DNA of 29,939 nucleotides. Origin: a virus. The translations under genes were made by a program, and so were the position numbers. Below, piece after piece: positions 1-5,516 of this stretch. Below the pieces are notes generated by a model. It searched no databases and was not told the DNA's origin. It worked only from the letters and a program-made list of their open reading frames with translations. Location of the stretch: positions 1-29,939 of IMG/VR virus record IMGVR_UViG_3300044568_000123, one strand, 5' to 3'. Position 1 is the stretch's first letter. The number at the start of each line of letters is the position of its first letter.

Positions 1-251
1 TGGCTGCCTGCGGTATTGCACCCGAGGATGACGATGGCAATGCAGGGTCACGCCGCACCGAGGTTAAGTCCGAGGTTAACGAGAACCAAATGGCTGACCT
101 GCTGGCGGCAATGGATGAAGTCACCACCATTGCAGAGTTGCAGAAAACCTATAAATTGGCCTATACAGCCACCAAAGGCGAACAGGCATGGGTTAGCAAG
201 GTCATCGCCAAAAAAGACGCTAAAAAGGCTTTGCTGGAAGGGGCTAAATAA
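1..251 (+). CDS. ERF-family single-strand annealing protein (C-terminal part)
   Basis: The reading frame is open from the window edge (first full codon at 3) to TAA at 249-251; the start lies outside. The fragment begins with CGIAPEDDDGN, the acidic signature that ends the conserved core of ERF-type single-strand annealing proteins, followed by a Lys/Ala-rich helical tail ending KKALLEGAK. ERF proteins pair complementary single strands during phage recombination and circularisation. The stop overlaps the start of the exonuclease gene by one base (TAATG). Annealing protein plus exonuclease is the standard two-component phage recombinase, so the neighbour supports the call. Only about 82 residues are visible, so a RecT or Redbeta-type alternative cannot be excluded, though the acidic motif favours ERF. 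Confidence 0.7.
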   Translation, partial: AACGIAPEDDDGNAGSRRTEVKSEVNENQMADLLAAMDEVTTIAELQKTYKLAYTATKGEQAWVSKVIAKKDAKKALLEGAK

Positions 252-856
252 TGGACCAAGGCACAACAGAATGGTTTGCCGCCAGATGTGGCAAGGTCAC
301 CGCCAGCAGAGTGGCAGACATCATTGCCAAAACCAAGACTGGTTTCAGCACCAGCAGGGACAATTACATGGCGCAGCTTGTCTGCGAACGCATGACAGGC
401 AAACCAGCAGAGTCTTTTAGCAACTCAGCCATGCAGTGGGGTACTGATACCGAACCCTTTGCCCGAGCCGCTTACGAGGCCAAGGCTGACATTTTGGTAA
501 CCGAGGTAGGGTTCATTACCCACCCACACATTGCGATGTCTGGTGCGTCTCCTGATGGCTTGGCAGACGAGGGTTTGGTGGAAATCAAATGCCCCAACAC
601 TGCCACCCACATTGCAACCCTGCTTGACCAAAAAGTGCCAGAAAAGTACATCACGCAAATGATGTGGCAAATGGCCTGCACAGAACGCCCGTGGTGCGAC
701 TTTGTATCCTTTGACCCACGGATGCCAGAAAAATACCAACTATTCATCAAACGCATCAACTTTGACAAACAACTGGTTGATTCGCTTGAGAATTCAGTCA
801 TCCAATTTCTGGGTGATGTAGACCTGAAAATCCAACAACTTGAAAGCCTTGCATGA
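251..856 (+). CDS. YqaJ/lambda-exonuclease family recombination nuclease
   Basis: 201 aa. This family degrades one strand of duplex ends to make single-stranded DNA for the partner annealing protein. Visible features are the N-terminal TEWFAARCGKVTAS block (residues 6-19), an acidic GTDTEPFARAAYE segment with E68, then SGASPDGLADEGLVEIKCP with D102, E111 and K113, the D...ExK catalytic core of the PD-(D/E)xK fold. The length fits the family. ATG at 251 follows GGAAGGGG and overlaps the upstream stop. The stop TGA overlaps the next ATG (ATGA at 853-856), so translation is likely coupled. The linkage to an ERF-like gene fixes its role as the exonuclease of a phage recombination module. Confidence 0.92.
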   Translation: MDQGTTEWFAARCGKVTASRVADIIAKTKTGFSTSRDNYMAQLVCERMTGKPAESFSNSAMQWGTDTEPFARAAYEAKADILVTEVGFITHPHIAMSGASPDGLADEGLVEIKCPNTATHIATLLDQKVPEKYITQMMWQMACTERPWCDFVSFDPRMPEKYQLFIKRINFDKQLVDSLENSVIQFLGDVDLKIQQLESLA

Positions 857-1098
857 AAAAGATTAAAGACATCACCGTGGTTACTGGCTCATACGTCAAC
901 GAGATGGGCGAGGAAAAGAAACGCTATCAAAACATCGGCTCGGTGTTTGAAGATAACGGCAACCTTAAAATTAAGCTGGATGTAATACCCCTGCCCAAAG
1001 GCGGATGGGATGGATGGGCAAACTGTTACAACCTCAAGCCAACTGAACGCCAACAGCCACGGGGGTTTGACAATGAAGATACAACAATCCCATTTTAA
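853..1098 (+). CDS. Small conserved phage protein with SSB-like C-terminal tail
   Basis: 81 aa, not firmly recognised. The N-terminus (KKIKDITVVTGSYVNEMG) and short beta-rich body are typical of small phage proteins next to recombination nucleases. The last residues, DNEDTTIPF, resemble the acidic D-D-I-P-F tip through which bacterial SSB recruits exonucleases, helicases and other partners. I infer a single-strand-binding or recombinase-accessory role; no complete OB fold can be proven by eye. It starts inside the exonuclease stop (ATGA) and its 3' end overlaps the next gene by 26 bases, so it belongs to the same operon. Confidence 0.75.
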   Translation: MKKIKDITVVTGSYVNEMGEEKKRYQNIGSVFEDNGNLKIKLDVIPLPKGGWDGWANCYNLKPTERQQPRGFDNEDTTIPF

Positions 1099-1387
1099 TC
1101 GGGCAAGGTCTCTTGACCCAGCCACCAGTCACGCCGCCGCAGACCAAGCACAAGATTTGGCTCGGCAGCACTTTGACCTGATCGTGGGTTGCCTCCAGCG
1201 TTTTGGCGCACGGGGTAAAGATGGCATCGCTGAGTTGACTGGGCTGGATGGCAATCAAGTCGCAAGGCGGTTGCCTGAGTTGGCCAAGATCGGATTGGTG
1301 GAGTTAACTGGTCGGATCACCAAGTCCAAGTCAGGCAGGGCAGAACGTGAATGGTGTTTTGTCCCTATACAACGGGAGTTGATATGA
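1073..1387 (+). CDS. Winged-helix DNA-binding protein, putative
   Basis: 104 aa. ATG at 1073 is preferred over an in-frame start at 1010: it gives the usual phage N-terminus (HFNRARSLDPATSHAAADQA), follows a GGGGG tract and limits overlap with the upstream gene to 26 bases. Residues about 30-95 look like a small winged helix: a helix over DLIVGCLQRFG, a recognition-type segment GIAELTGLDGNQVARRLPEL, then a wing ending in EREWCF. Such proteins sit in early phage operons near replication or recombination genes. It may be a local regulator or a replication accessory protein. The stop overlaps the next start as ATGA. Confidence 0.75.
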   Translation: MKIQQSHFNRARSLDPATSHAAADQAQDLARQHFDLIVGCLQRFGARGKDGIAELTGLDGNQVARRLPELAKIGLVELTGRITKSKSGRAEREWCFVPIQRELI

Positions 1388-1578
1388 CTGAAGAAGATGA
1401 AGCATTTAACGAACTGGAACGCCAAAGCCTGTGGCGCAAACGTGCCGTGCTAGGCGTATCAACCAACCCCTATCGAGACCAAGTTATTGAGGAAGTTGCA
1501 CAGCATATCGAGAAAATGGAGGGCTTCGGCCAAGACACATTGCACAGCTTTGCTATTTACATCAGGGGATTGAAATGA
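1384..1578 (+). CDS. Small hypothetical protein
   Basis: 64 aa starting MTEEDEAFNELERQSL. ATG at 1384 follows GGGAG at normal spacing and overlaps the upstream TGA (ATGA); an in-frame upstream start at 1351 would add eleven residues and lacks these signals. The protein is charged and helical with no recognisable motif or membrane segment. The stop overlaps the next start (ATGA at 1575), so it is a tightly coupled member of the early plus-strand operon. Function unknown. Confidence 0.7.
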   Translation: MTEEDEAFNELERQSLWRKRAVLGVSTNPYRDQVIEEVAQHIEKMEGFGQDTLHSFAIYIRGLK

Positions 1579-1946
1579 CACAAGATGAAATCATTGAGAT
1601 GGCTAGACAGGCTGGATCAATCGACTCTGAAGATGTGATCTTGACGATCTACAACGCATTTGCATCAGCAGAGCTTGAAAGCCAAGAGCCTGTGGCGTGG
1701 ATTACCCTTCAAAAAGAAGCACAACAAATTGTTGAATCAAAAATCTTGTGGAAAAAATTTATTGATGGAACACCTTTCGTAAATGATATTTCCTGCTGGA
1801 TGGCTGACTTTGCTTTACAACACACCAACCCACCACAGCGCACATGGGTAGGGCTGACGGATGAGGAAGTCGTGCAATGCCAGCAAGGAAACATCTACCA
1901 CTTCTATCGTTGCATTGAAGCCAAACTCAAGGAAAAAAATACATGA
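1575..1946 (+). CDS. Conserved phage hypothetical protein
   Basis: 123 aa. The N-terminus is acidic and helical (EIIEMARQAGSIDSEDV). A C-terminal WVGLTDEEV segment is followed by a short helix ending KLKEKNT. WVGLTDEE-type tails are common in phage early hypothetical proteins, but I cannot assign a function. AGGGGA precedes the ATG. Both ends overlap neighbours by four bases, so the frame is secure although the role is not. Confidence 0.72.
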   Translation: MTQDEIIEMARQAGSIDSEDVILTIYNAFASAELESQEPVAWITLQKEAQQIVESKILWKKFIDGTPFVNDISCWMADFALQHTNPPQRTWVGLTDEEVVQCQQGNIYHFYRCIEAKLKEKNT

Positions 1947-2155
1947 ACTGGCGCGAATCAACACTCAAGTACATCAAAGAGTTGATTAAGCCCAAGACGA
2001 TCAACGAAATCATCGCCAAGGAACTGCGAGAGGCGGTCATTAAGAAACTGGAAGCTGAGTCGGCAGTCGAGTATGCGGCCTCTATCGTCACCTACAACGT
2101 AGAACGCATCGGTCGGTTACAGCGCAGGCTCAAAGAACATGAGGGCGAAGAATGA
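1943..2155 (+). CDS. Small charged helical protein, hypothetical
   Basis: 70 aa, strongly helical and Lys/Glu/Arg-rich, with a likely coiled coil over about residues 20-68 (IIAKELREAVIKKLEAES through RLQRRLKEHEGEE). AAGGA precedes the ATG, and ATGA overlaps join it to both neighbours. No catalytic motif is visible. Function unknown. Confidence 0.7.
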   Translation: MNWRESTLKYIKELIKPKTINEIIAKELREAVIKKLEAESAVEYAASIVTYNVERIGRLQRRLKEHEGEE

Positions 2156-2352
2156 TATTTGACCGCTTACTTGTTGCCGCTGTGTGCTGTTGGCTGGGCG
2201 TGGCGGGTTTATTGCCGAAAGACCCACCACTTCCACCAACTCCAGCACAAATGCAAATGCAGTACAAATTGAAACAACTCAGCAATATTTGTGATAAAAA
2301 GAAAAAGTCCCAAAAAGTACAGGAGATGTGCAAAAAATGGAAGTCCTCATAA
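2152..2352 (+). CDS. Small membrane-anchored or secreted protein, hypothetical
   Basis: 66 aa. Residues 6-21 (LLVAAVCCWLGVAGLL) form one hydrophobic segment, followed by a proline stretch (PKDPPLPPTP) and a basic tail rich in Lys with two Cys. This fits an N-terminal anchor or signal sequence with the rest in the periplasm; no clean lipobox is present. GAGG precedes the ATG, which overlaps the upstream stop as ATGA. It precedes another tiny membrane protein, so the end of this early operon is membrane-directed. Confidence 0.62.
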   Translation: MIFDRLLVAAVCCWLGVAGLLPKDPPLPPTPAQMQMQYKLKQLSNICDKKKKSQKVQEMCKKWKSS

Positions 2353-2429
2353 CCATCGCAATTTTGTTTATTGGCGCAATCATCGGCATTGGCGTTTTAT
2401 TGGCAATGCTGCATTTTTATGCCGATTAA
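2337..2429 (+). CDS. 30-residue single-TM microprotein, putative
   Basis: ATG at 2337 opens a 30-codon frame ending TAA at 2427-2429. The product MEVLITIAILFIGAIIGIGV is followed by LLAMLHFYAD, essentially one transmembrane helix. GGAG lies about a dozen bases upstream, and the start overlaps the end of the preceding gene by 16 bases, in keeping with the coupled style of the operon. Its stop overlaps the stop of the convergent endolysin gene. Short hydrophobic frames can arise by chance, so the call rests on context. Confidence 0.5.
   Translation: MEVLITIAILFIGAIIGIGVLLAMLHFYAD
2386..2418 (+). terminator. Possible weak terminator at end of plus-strand operon
   Basis: GCATTG at 2386-2391 pairs with CAATGC at 2404-2409 across a 12-base loop, and five Ts follow at 2414-2418. 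The structure lies inside the last small plus-strand gene, just before the convergent strand switch. The stem is only six pairs and the T tract is four bases away, so this is suggestive only. Confidence 0.25.
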
Positions 2430-2854
2430 GCAAACGCCCTTGTCCCTGATTTGTCAATAATCAAGGCCATTTCTCTGGGCTTAATATCCCCTGCATTAGG
2501 TATGCTGACATGGGTCCAGCGGTCAAATTCCCTGATAACTTGGTCATAAGGTAACCCTGCCTCAATAATTGCCCTGACCACCTCATCTGGCTTCATGCCT
2601 GGCACTCGAATATCAGCCGCGCACCCACGCCGATGTTGACTGGAATCTTTTGAACCCACTGCATCATTTACGGCTTTTGACCTAAACGCAGAATTCACGA
2701 TGATTGGCTTGCCGCCAAGCACTTCTTTGACCTGTTCCAAAAACTCAGCCAAGCGCACCAAGTTCTCCAGCTCGGCATCATTGGGCGTATTGTCCATATT
2801 GCGCTGGTCGGTGTGGGTCAGCTCATCAAGGGTGAAGTTTGGGGATAAGTTCAT
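2426..2854 (-). CDS. Endolysin, M15-type zinc peptidase
   Basis: 142 aa. Peptidase_M15_3-type enzymes cleave D-Ala- or L-Ala-containing peptide bonds of murein. The zinc motif SSQHRRGCAAD gives H74 and D81, and RWTHVSIP supplies H115; E109 in QVIREF is the likely general base. The N-terminus (NFTLDELTHTDQRNMDNTP) and SAFRSKAVNDAVG before the zinc site are standard for the family. There is no signal peptide or SAR anchor, so release should need a holin. GAGGAAC precedes the ATG, which overlaps the end of Rz by four bases. The stop at 2426-2428 overlaps the convergent plus-strand stop. Confidence 0.92.
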   Translation of the reverse strand: MNLSPNFTLDELTHTDQRNMDNTPNDAELENLVRLAEFLEQVKEVLGGKPIIVNSAFRSKAVNDAVGSKDSSQHRRGCAADIRVPGMKPDEVVRAIIEAGLPYDQVIREFDRWTHVSIPNAGDIKPREMALIIDKSGTRAFA

Positions 2855-3324
2855 TTCATGTTCCTCATTTGGTCATAGGTTTGGATACAGGTGTTGAGTT
2901 TTCTGATGGCGGCATCTCCCTCTGCGGTGATGGCGATAAGAGCATCAGCAACCGATCTGTCAAGTTCGGCTGATGTTGTTCCTGAGTCACCTCCGCTGGC
3001 AGTGGCGGTATCTGTGGCGGCTTGTAAGGCGCACTGGGGGGCTTTGACAGCAACCCGCAGGCTGATAGCACCACTGGCAATATCATCACGCAAACGGGTC
3101 TCTTTAATCTTTGCAACATGGTTTGCCTTTCGTAGTGTCTCTGCATAAGTCTGCGCTACCTTTGCCATTGTCTGTTCGGTTTCCCTTGCCTTGGCATTCA
3201 GGGCAGCAATCTCCAGTTGTTGGCGTTCATACTCGTTCAATTCGCCAGTGAAGTACCCAGCACCAAAGCTACTTAGCATCGCCATGACGATGCCAAGAAT
3301 CACCCAAGGGTTAAACAAACTCAT
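2851..3324 (-). CDS. Rz: Rz-like inner-membrane spanin subunit
   Basis: 157 aa. The N-terminal segment (residues 7-25, WVILGIVMAMLSSFGAGYF) is a single membrane anchor. A long charged coiled coil follows (about 28-85), then GAISLRVAV and a C-terminal block containing ITAEGDAAIRKLNTCIQTYD. GD-AIR-LN-C is the familiar end of Rz proteins. With its lipoprotein partner it would bridge the periplasm and fuse inner and outer membranes at the end of lysis. A second gene lies entirely within it in another frame (2865-3119), the classic embedded Rz1 arrangement. The start overlaps the two-TM gene upstream by four bases. Confidence 0.88.
   Translation of the reverse strand: MSLFNPWVILGIVMAMLSSFGAGYFTGELNEYERQQLEIAALNAKARETEQTMAKVAQTYAETLRKANHVAKIKETRLRDDIASGAISLRVAVKAPQCALQAATDTATASGGDSGTTSAELDRSVADALIAITAEGDAAIRKLNTCIQTYDQMRNMK
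2865..3119 (-). CDS. Rz1: Rz1-like outer-membrane lipoprotein, embedded in Rz
   Basis: 84 aa, read in a different frame wholly inside Rz. The chosen ATG at 3119 has GAAAGG seven bases upstream; an in-frame start at 3146 would lengthen the leader. MLQRLKRPVCVMILPVVLSAC is a lipoprotein signal (basic start, hydrophobic core, LSAC lipobox), with cysteine 21 as the lipidated residue. The mature part is proline-rich (KPPSAPYKPPQIPPLP), as in Rz1 proteins. It should sit in the outer membrane and pair with the Rz periplasmic coiled coil. The frame, signal and proline content together leave little room for chance. Confidence 0.88.
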   Translation of the reverse strand: MLQRLKRPVCVMILPVVLSACGLLSKPPSAPYKPPQIPPLPAEVTQEQHQPNLTDRLLMLLSPSPQREMPPSENSTPVSKPMTK

Positions 3325-3647
3325 GGCTTTGGCGGCTCATCGTTGTCAGTAGCTTCAGCCTTGGCAGTTGCATTGGCAATAGCTTTGACACCAGAACGAC
3401 CAGCCACACCACCAAGAACGCCAGTGATGAACACCATGATGGTGCTGATTTGTTGGGTATATACGCGATCAATAGCCGCCATAGCGCCATTCATGGGCTG
3501 AGTTACAAAAGAGACTGAGTATAGGAACATACCCATAGAGGCCAACAGAATGGTCACCAAGACCACGATGACGAACGCCCATACCCTGACTTCAATCTCG
3601 TCTGCCGTCAGGCGATTATTTGTTTTGTAAGCAACAGTAGGCATCAT
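3321..3647 (-). CDS. Two-TM membrane protein, holin candidate
   Basis: 108 aa. Two hydrophobic segments, residues 23-45 (VWAFVIVVLVTILLASMGMF onward) and 67-88 (ISTIMVFITGVLGGVAGRSG), are separated by a short loop; the C-terminus is charged and ends NDEPPKP. This is the topology of class II holins, and the gene lies directly upstream of Rz/Rz1 and the soluble endolysin, which needs a holin. AGGA precedes tandem ATG codons at 3647 and 3644; a two-start arrangement would let two product lengths be made, as in some holin/antiholin pairs, but that is inference. The 108-residue length is on the long side for a simple holin. Confidence 0.65.
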   Translation of the reverse strand: MMPTVAYKTNNRLTADEIEVRVWAFVIVVLVTILLASMGMFLYSVSFVTQPMNGAMAAIDRVYTQQISTIMVFITGVLGGVAGRSGVKAIANATAKAEATDNDEPPKP

Positions 3648-3826
3648 TTTTTTTCCTGTTCAGGTTTGGTAAGCTGGTCTGGACAAGTGCCAGTGGCAGT
3701 GCAGATTGGCGGTTTGCAATCAGCAAGTTCCCAGTTTTTAGGGTCTTGGCATGGGTAGCGGAAACGGTCTTCGCACCCGATCAAATACAGGGTTATCAGA
3801 AACAGTATCGCTAGGCTTCTTTTCAC
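3644..3826 (-). CDS. Small cysteine-rich lipoprotein
   Basis: 60 aa with GTG start at 3826, preferred over an in-frame GTG at 3847 because AAAGGG lies at proper spacing and the product then begins with a compact lipoprotein signal, MKRSLAILFLITLYLIGC (lipobox LIGC). The mature part has PCQDPKNW, then CKPPIC and GTCPDQL, giving several cysteines that could form disulfides in the periplasm. Its 5' part overlaps the 3' end of the coiled-coil membrane gene (3738-4097) by 89 bases in another frame, recalling an overlapping spanin pair. The stop overlaps the next start. It may be an outer-membrane lysis partner or an exclusion-type lipoprotein. Confidence 0.75.
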   Translation of the reverse strand: MKRSLAILFLITLYLIGCEDRFRYPCQDPKNWELADCKPPICTATGTCPDQLTKPEQEKK

Positions 3827-4097
3827 GTCTTTCCCTTTCGATTTCACGCCTTAACCGTTCAACTTTTTCCAGTTGTATTTTGACCTCTTGCTTTGTCTCC
3901 AGTATGTCTACATACAGAAACCCAAGCAAAGGCAATAACAACCCGATCAGCACACAGCTAAAAATCCAGCCTATCATATCTGCCGCCAGCGACTTAACAG
4001 GAGGAGCCACAACCACAGGTACAGGAGGAATATAGTAGTTGCTATTACTGCCGCCAGCTTTAGCTGGAGGTTTCTTTCCTCTTGCCGCCGTTGCCAT
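3738..4097 (-). CDS. Membrane protein with periplasmic-type coiled coil, hypothetical
   Basis: 119 aa. A basic, flexible N-terminus with YYIPPVPVVVAPPV is followed by one TM segment (about 41-64, MIGWIFSCVLIGLLLPLLGF onward). A charged coiled coil (67-94, TKQEVKIQLEKVERLRREIE onward) and a proline-rich tail ending RPFPLPMPRP complete it. GAGAGG about nine bases before the ATG at 4097 supports the start, although the gene overlaps the upstream gene by 124 bases and the downstream lipoprotein gene by 89. One TM plus coiled coil, overlapping a lipoprotein, is spanin-like in form, but a typical Rz/Rz1 pair is already present nearby. Function unproven. Confidence 0.7.
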   Translation of the reverse strand: MATAARGKKPPAKAGGSNSNYYIPPVPVVVAPPVKSLAADMIGWIFSCVLIGLLLPLLGFLYVDILETKQEVKIQLEKVERLRREIERERREKKPSDTVSDNPVFDRVRRPFPLPMPRP

Positions 4098-4675
4098 CGC
4101 ATTTGCCTCTCTTGCGCTTCTTTTGCAAGTCTAGCTTTTTCCTGTTCGCCTTGTATGACATCCCGCATCTTGTGGACTTCTGAGTACAGCGCACCCATTT
4201 CCTTGGGAGATTGATACACCATCGTCTCCCTAATTGTCACAACTAGCCTGTCCATCTCTTGCTGTGCCATGACCCGCTTAAGTGCCGCTTCCATCAAGTT
4301 TTGATCTGGGTCATAAACTGTCAGGCTCTTCTCTTCCTCTTCTCTGATGTGTGCCGCCAACTGCTCTTGCAGTCTGAAAAACTCGGTCAGGTTTTTGACA
4401 ATATCGATCTTGACCTGTGTCTCGTCAACTGCGACATAGGTTGACCTCTTTTTCGCCACAGGCTTTGACGATGACTGCTTTGGCTTTGGCTTCCCACCAA
4501 AGAATTTGAGAAGCTGATTCCAGAATCCTTGAACCTCTTTGCCAATTGCAATGACTTCATCAGCAGTCTGCTTGATCTCAACGAAAGACTGTTGCGCCTG
4601 ACGGAAAAGCTCGCACCCAGCTTGGATGTTCTTGACAAGTCCAGCTGCAAGCAGGCAAATGCTGATCGGGTCAAT
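3974..4675 (-). CDS. Coiled-coil membrane protein with apparent AUU start
   Basis: 233 aa if read from ATT at 4675, the codon directly after the TAA (4678-4676) of the upstream gene. No ATG, GTG or TTG occurs in frame until GTG at 4459, yet the first 72 codons read as ordinary protein: IDPISICLLAAGLVKNIQAG, an amphipathic stretch with EVQGFWNQLLKFFGG, then KPKPKQSSSKPVAKK. Xaa-D-P-I-S-I-C-L-L-A-A-G is a natural N-terminus if Xaa is the initiator. The middle is a long charged helix, and residues about 206-227 are a strongly hydrophobic C-terminal TM (LAAVIATTIFLLYLWLWLLL). Alternatives are readthrough of the in-frame TAA or a G-to-T sequence error. It overlaps the next gene by 124 bases. Confidence 0.68.
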   Translation of the reverse strand: MDPISICLLAAGLVKNIQAGCELFRQAQQSFVEIKQTADEVIAIGKEVQGFWNQLLKFFGGKPKPKQSSSKPVAKKRSTYVAVDETQVKIDIVKNLTEFFRLQEQLAAHIREEEEKSLTVYDPDQNLMEAALKRVMAQQEMDRLVVTIRETMVYQSPKEMGALYSEVHKMRDVIQGEQEKARLAKEAQERQMRWQRRQEERNLQLKLAAVIATTIFLLYLWLWLLLLSRWRQI

Positions 4676-4873
4676 TTACAGCCCCAGTATTTTTTTGACC
4701 AACTCACCAGCAAAGCCTGGCCCCAGCAACACAGCCGCAATCACCACATAAAGCAAATACTCAATGCGGGTCATACGCTGTGAACCTGAAGCAAAAGACT
4801 TCTCAATGGCGGCATATCTCTCAGCGCAAACTGCCTCATGCACCGCCAGCCGTGTGTCGGTATCCTCGGCCAT
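4676..4873 (-). CDS. Single-TM holin-like (XhlA-type form) protein
   Basis: 65 aa. A charged amphipathic N-terminus (RLAVHEAVCAERYAAIEKSF) precedes one TM at residues 38-56 (EYLLYVVIAAVLLGPGFAG) and a short tail ending KKILGL. The form matches small membrane proteins of lysis regions such as XhlA-type haemolysin/holin helpers, but the resemblance is in shape, not in a diagnostic motif. ATG at 4873 overlaps the upstream TAA (TAATG). Its own TAA is immediately followed, in the same frame, by the AUU-start gene, so termination and re-initiation would occur at one spot. Confidence 0.65.
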   Translation of the reverse strand: MAEDTDTRLAVHEAVCAERYAAIEKSFASGSQRMTRIEYLLYVVIAAVLLGPGFAGELVKKILGL

Positions 4874-5226
4874 TACATACCCTCGCCCTGCACGATGTAC
4901 ACGGTGGATGCGGCAGAGGCCAAGCCACTGAAGAACGAATCACGCCCAAAGCGCAAGACTTCAACAGCACCAGGCACTAACACAATAGCTGAAGATGGCG
5001 TACCAGCAACAGGCGCAACAGCATTTGCCGTAGCAATTGCCGCAGTTGAACCATAACCCAGAAACACCGTATTTGCGCTGGAATTGATGATGCGGTATTG
5101 CCCTGTGCTTTGTGCATCAAAACGTGCATCAACAAGTGCTTGGACGCCAGTGGGCGCACTAGCCGCCGCAGGGATAACAACGGTTTTGCCAAGTGGGGCA
5201 AATGCGATTTGTGAATTAGATGCCAT
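4873..5226 (-). CDS. Small virion-type hypothetical protein
   Basis: 117 aa, Ala/Ser/Thr/Val-rich and beta-rich, without charged catalytic motifs, membrane segment or signal. The text (MASNSQIAFAPLGKTVVIPA, then QYRIINSSANTVFLGYGST) resembles small head or tail accessory proteins that form beta sandwiches. CGGAG precedes the ATG. It lies between fibre-type genes and the lysis cassette, where structural decoration or fibre-attachment proteins often sit. No specific function can be assigned. Confidence 0.7.
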   Translation of the reverse strand: MASNSQIAFAPLGKTVVIPAAASAPTGVQALVDARFDAQSTGQYRIINSSANTVFLGYGSTAAIATANAVAPVAGTPSSAIVLVPGAVEVLRFGRDSFFSGLASAASTVYIVQGEGM

Positions 5227-5228
5227 GA

Positions 5229-5477
5229 TTAAACTCCGTTTGCAGCAATAGCCGCTTGATAAGTTGCAATTACTTCTGGTGTGTGGGCAACTTTGCAGAT
5301 GGCCTGTACTTGAGCGTCTTCATTAGAGTAGTCTTGACCCGGCGCGATAGTTGATCGATGGTAAAAAGTATTGATAACCTTGCCATTTTCAATAATGCGC
5401 GTCGCAGTACGAACCTGTACAACGCCAACCTGAACCACTTCAATTTTGTCCACAACCACTTGTTTATCTAAAGCCAT
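5229..5477 (-). CDS. Conserved phage hypothetical protein
   Basis: 82 aa starting MALDKQVVVDKIEVVQVGVV, then QVRTATRIIENGKVINTFYHR and a C-terminal helix ending AAIAANGV. The alternating hydrophobic/charged first half looks like beta strands; RTATRIIENGK-type segments recur in small proteins encoded beside phage tail-fibre genes. AAAGGA precedes the ATG, and only two bases separate it from the next gene. Probably a minor virion or fibre-associated protein; that is inference from position. Confidence 0.68.
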   Translation of the reverse strand: MALDKQVVVDKIEVVQVGVVQVRTATRIIENGKVINTFYHRSTIAPGQDYSNEDAQVQAICKVAHTPEVIATYQAAIAANGV

Positions 5478-5516
5478 TTTGATTTCCTTTCTGGTTTAAG
5501 AATCCACTCAAACTAA

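Noticed and set aside
1010-1072. Upstream extension of the winged-helix gene
   Set aside because: Overlaps the preceding gene deeply and lacks a ribosome site; ATG at 1073 gives the normal N-terminus.
4387-4740. Minus-strand 117-codon frame across the holin-like/AUU-start boundary
   Set aside because: Its product is Ser/Arg/Leu-rich with frame-shadow character, and the other frame gives a coherent protein through the whole stretch.
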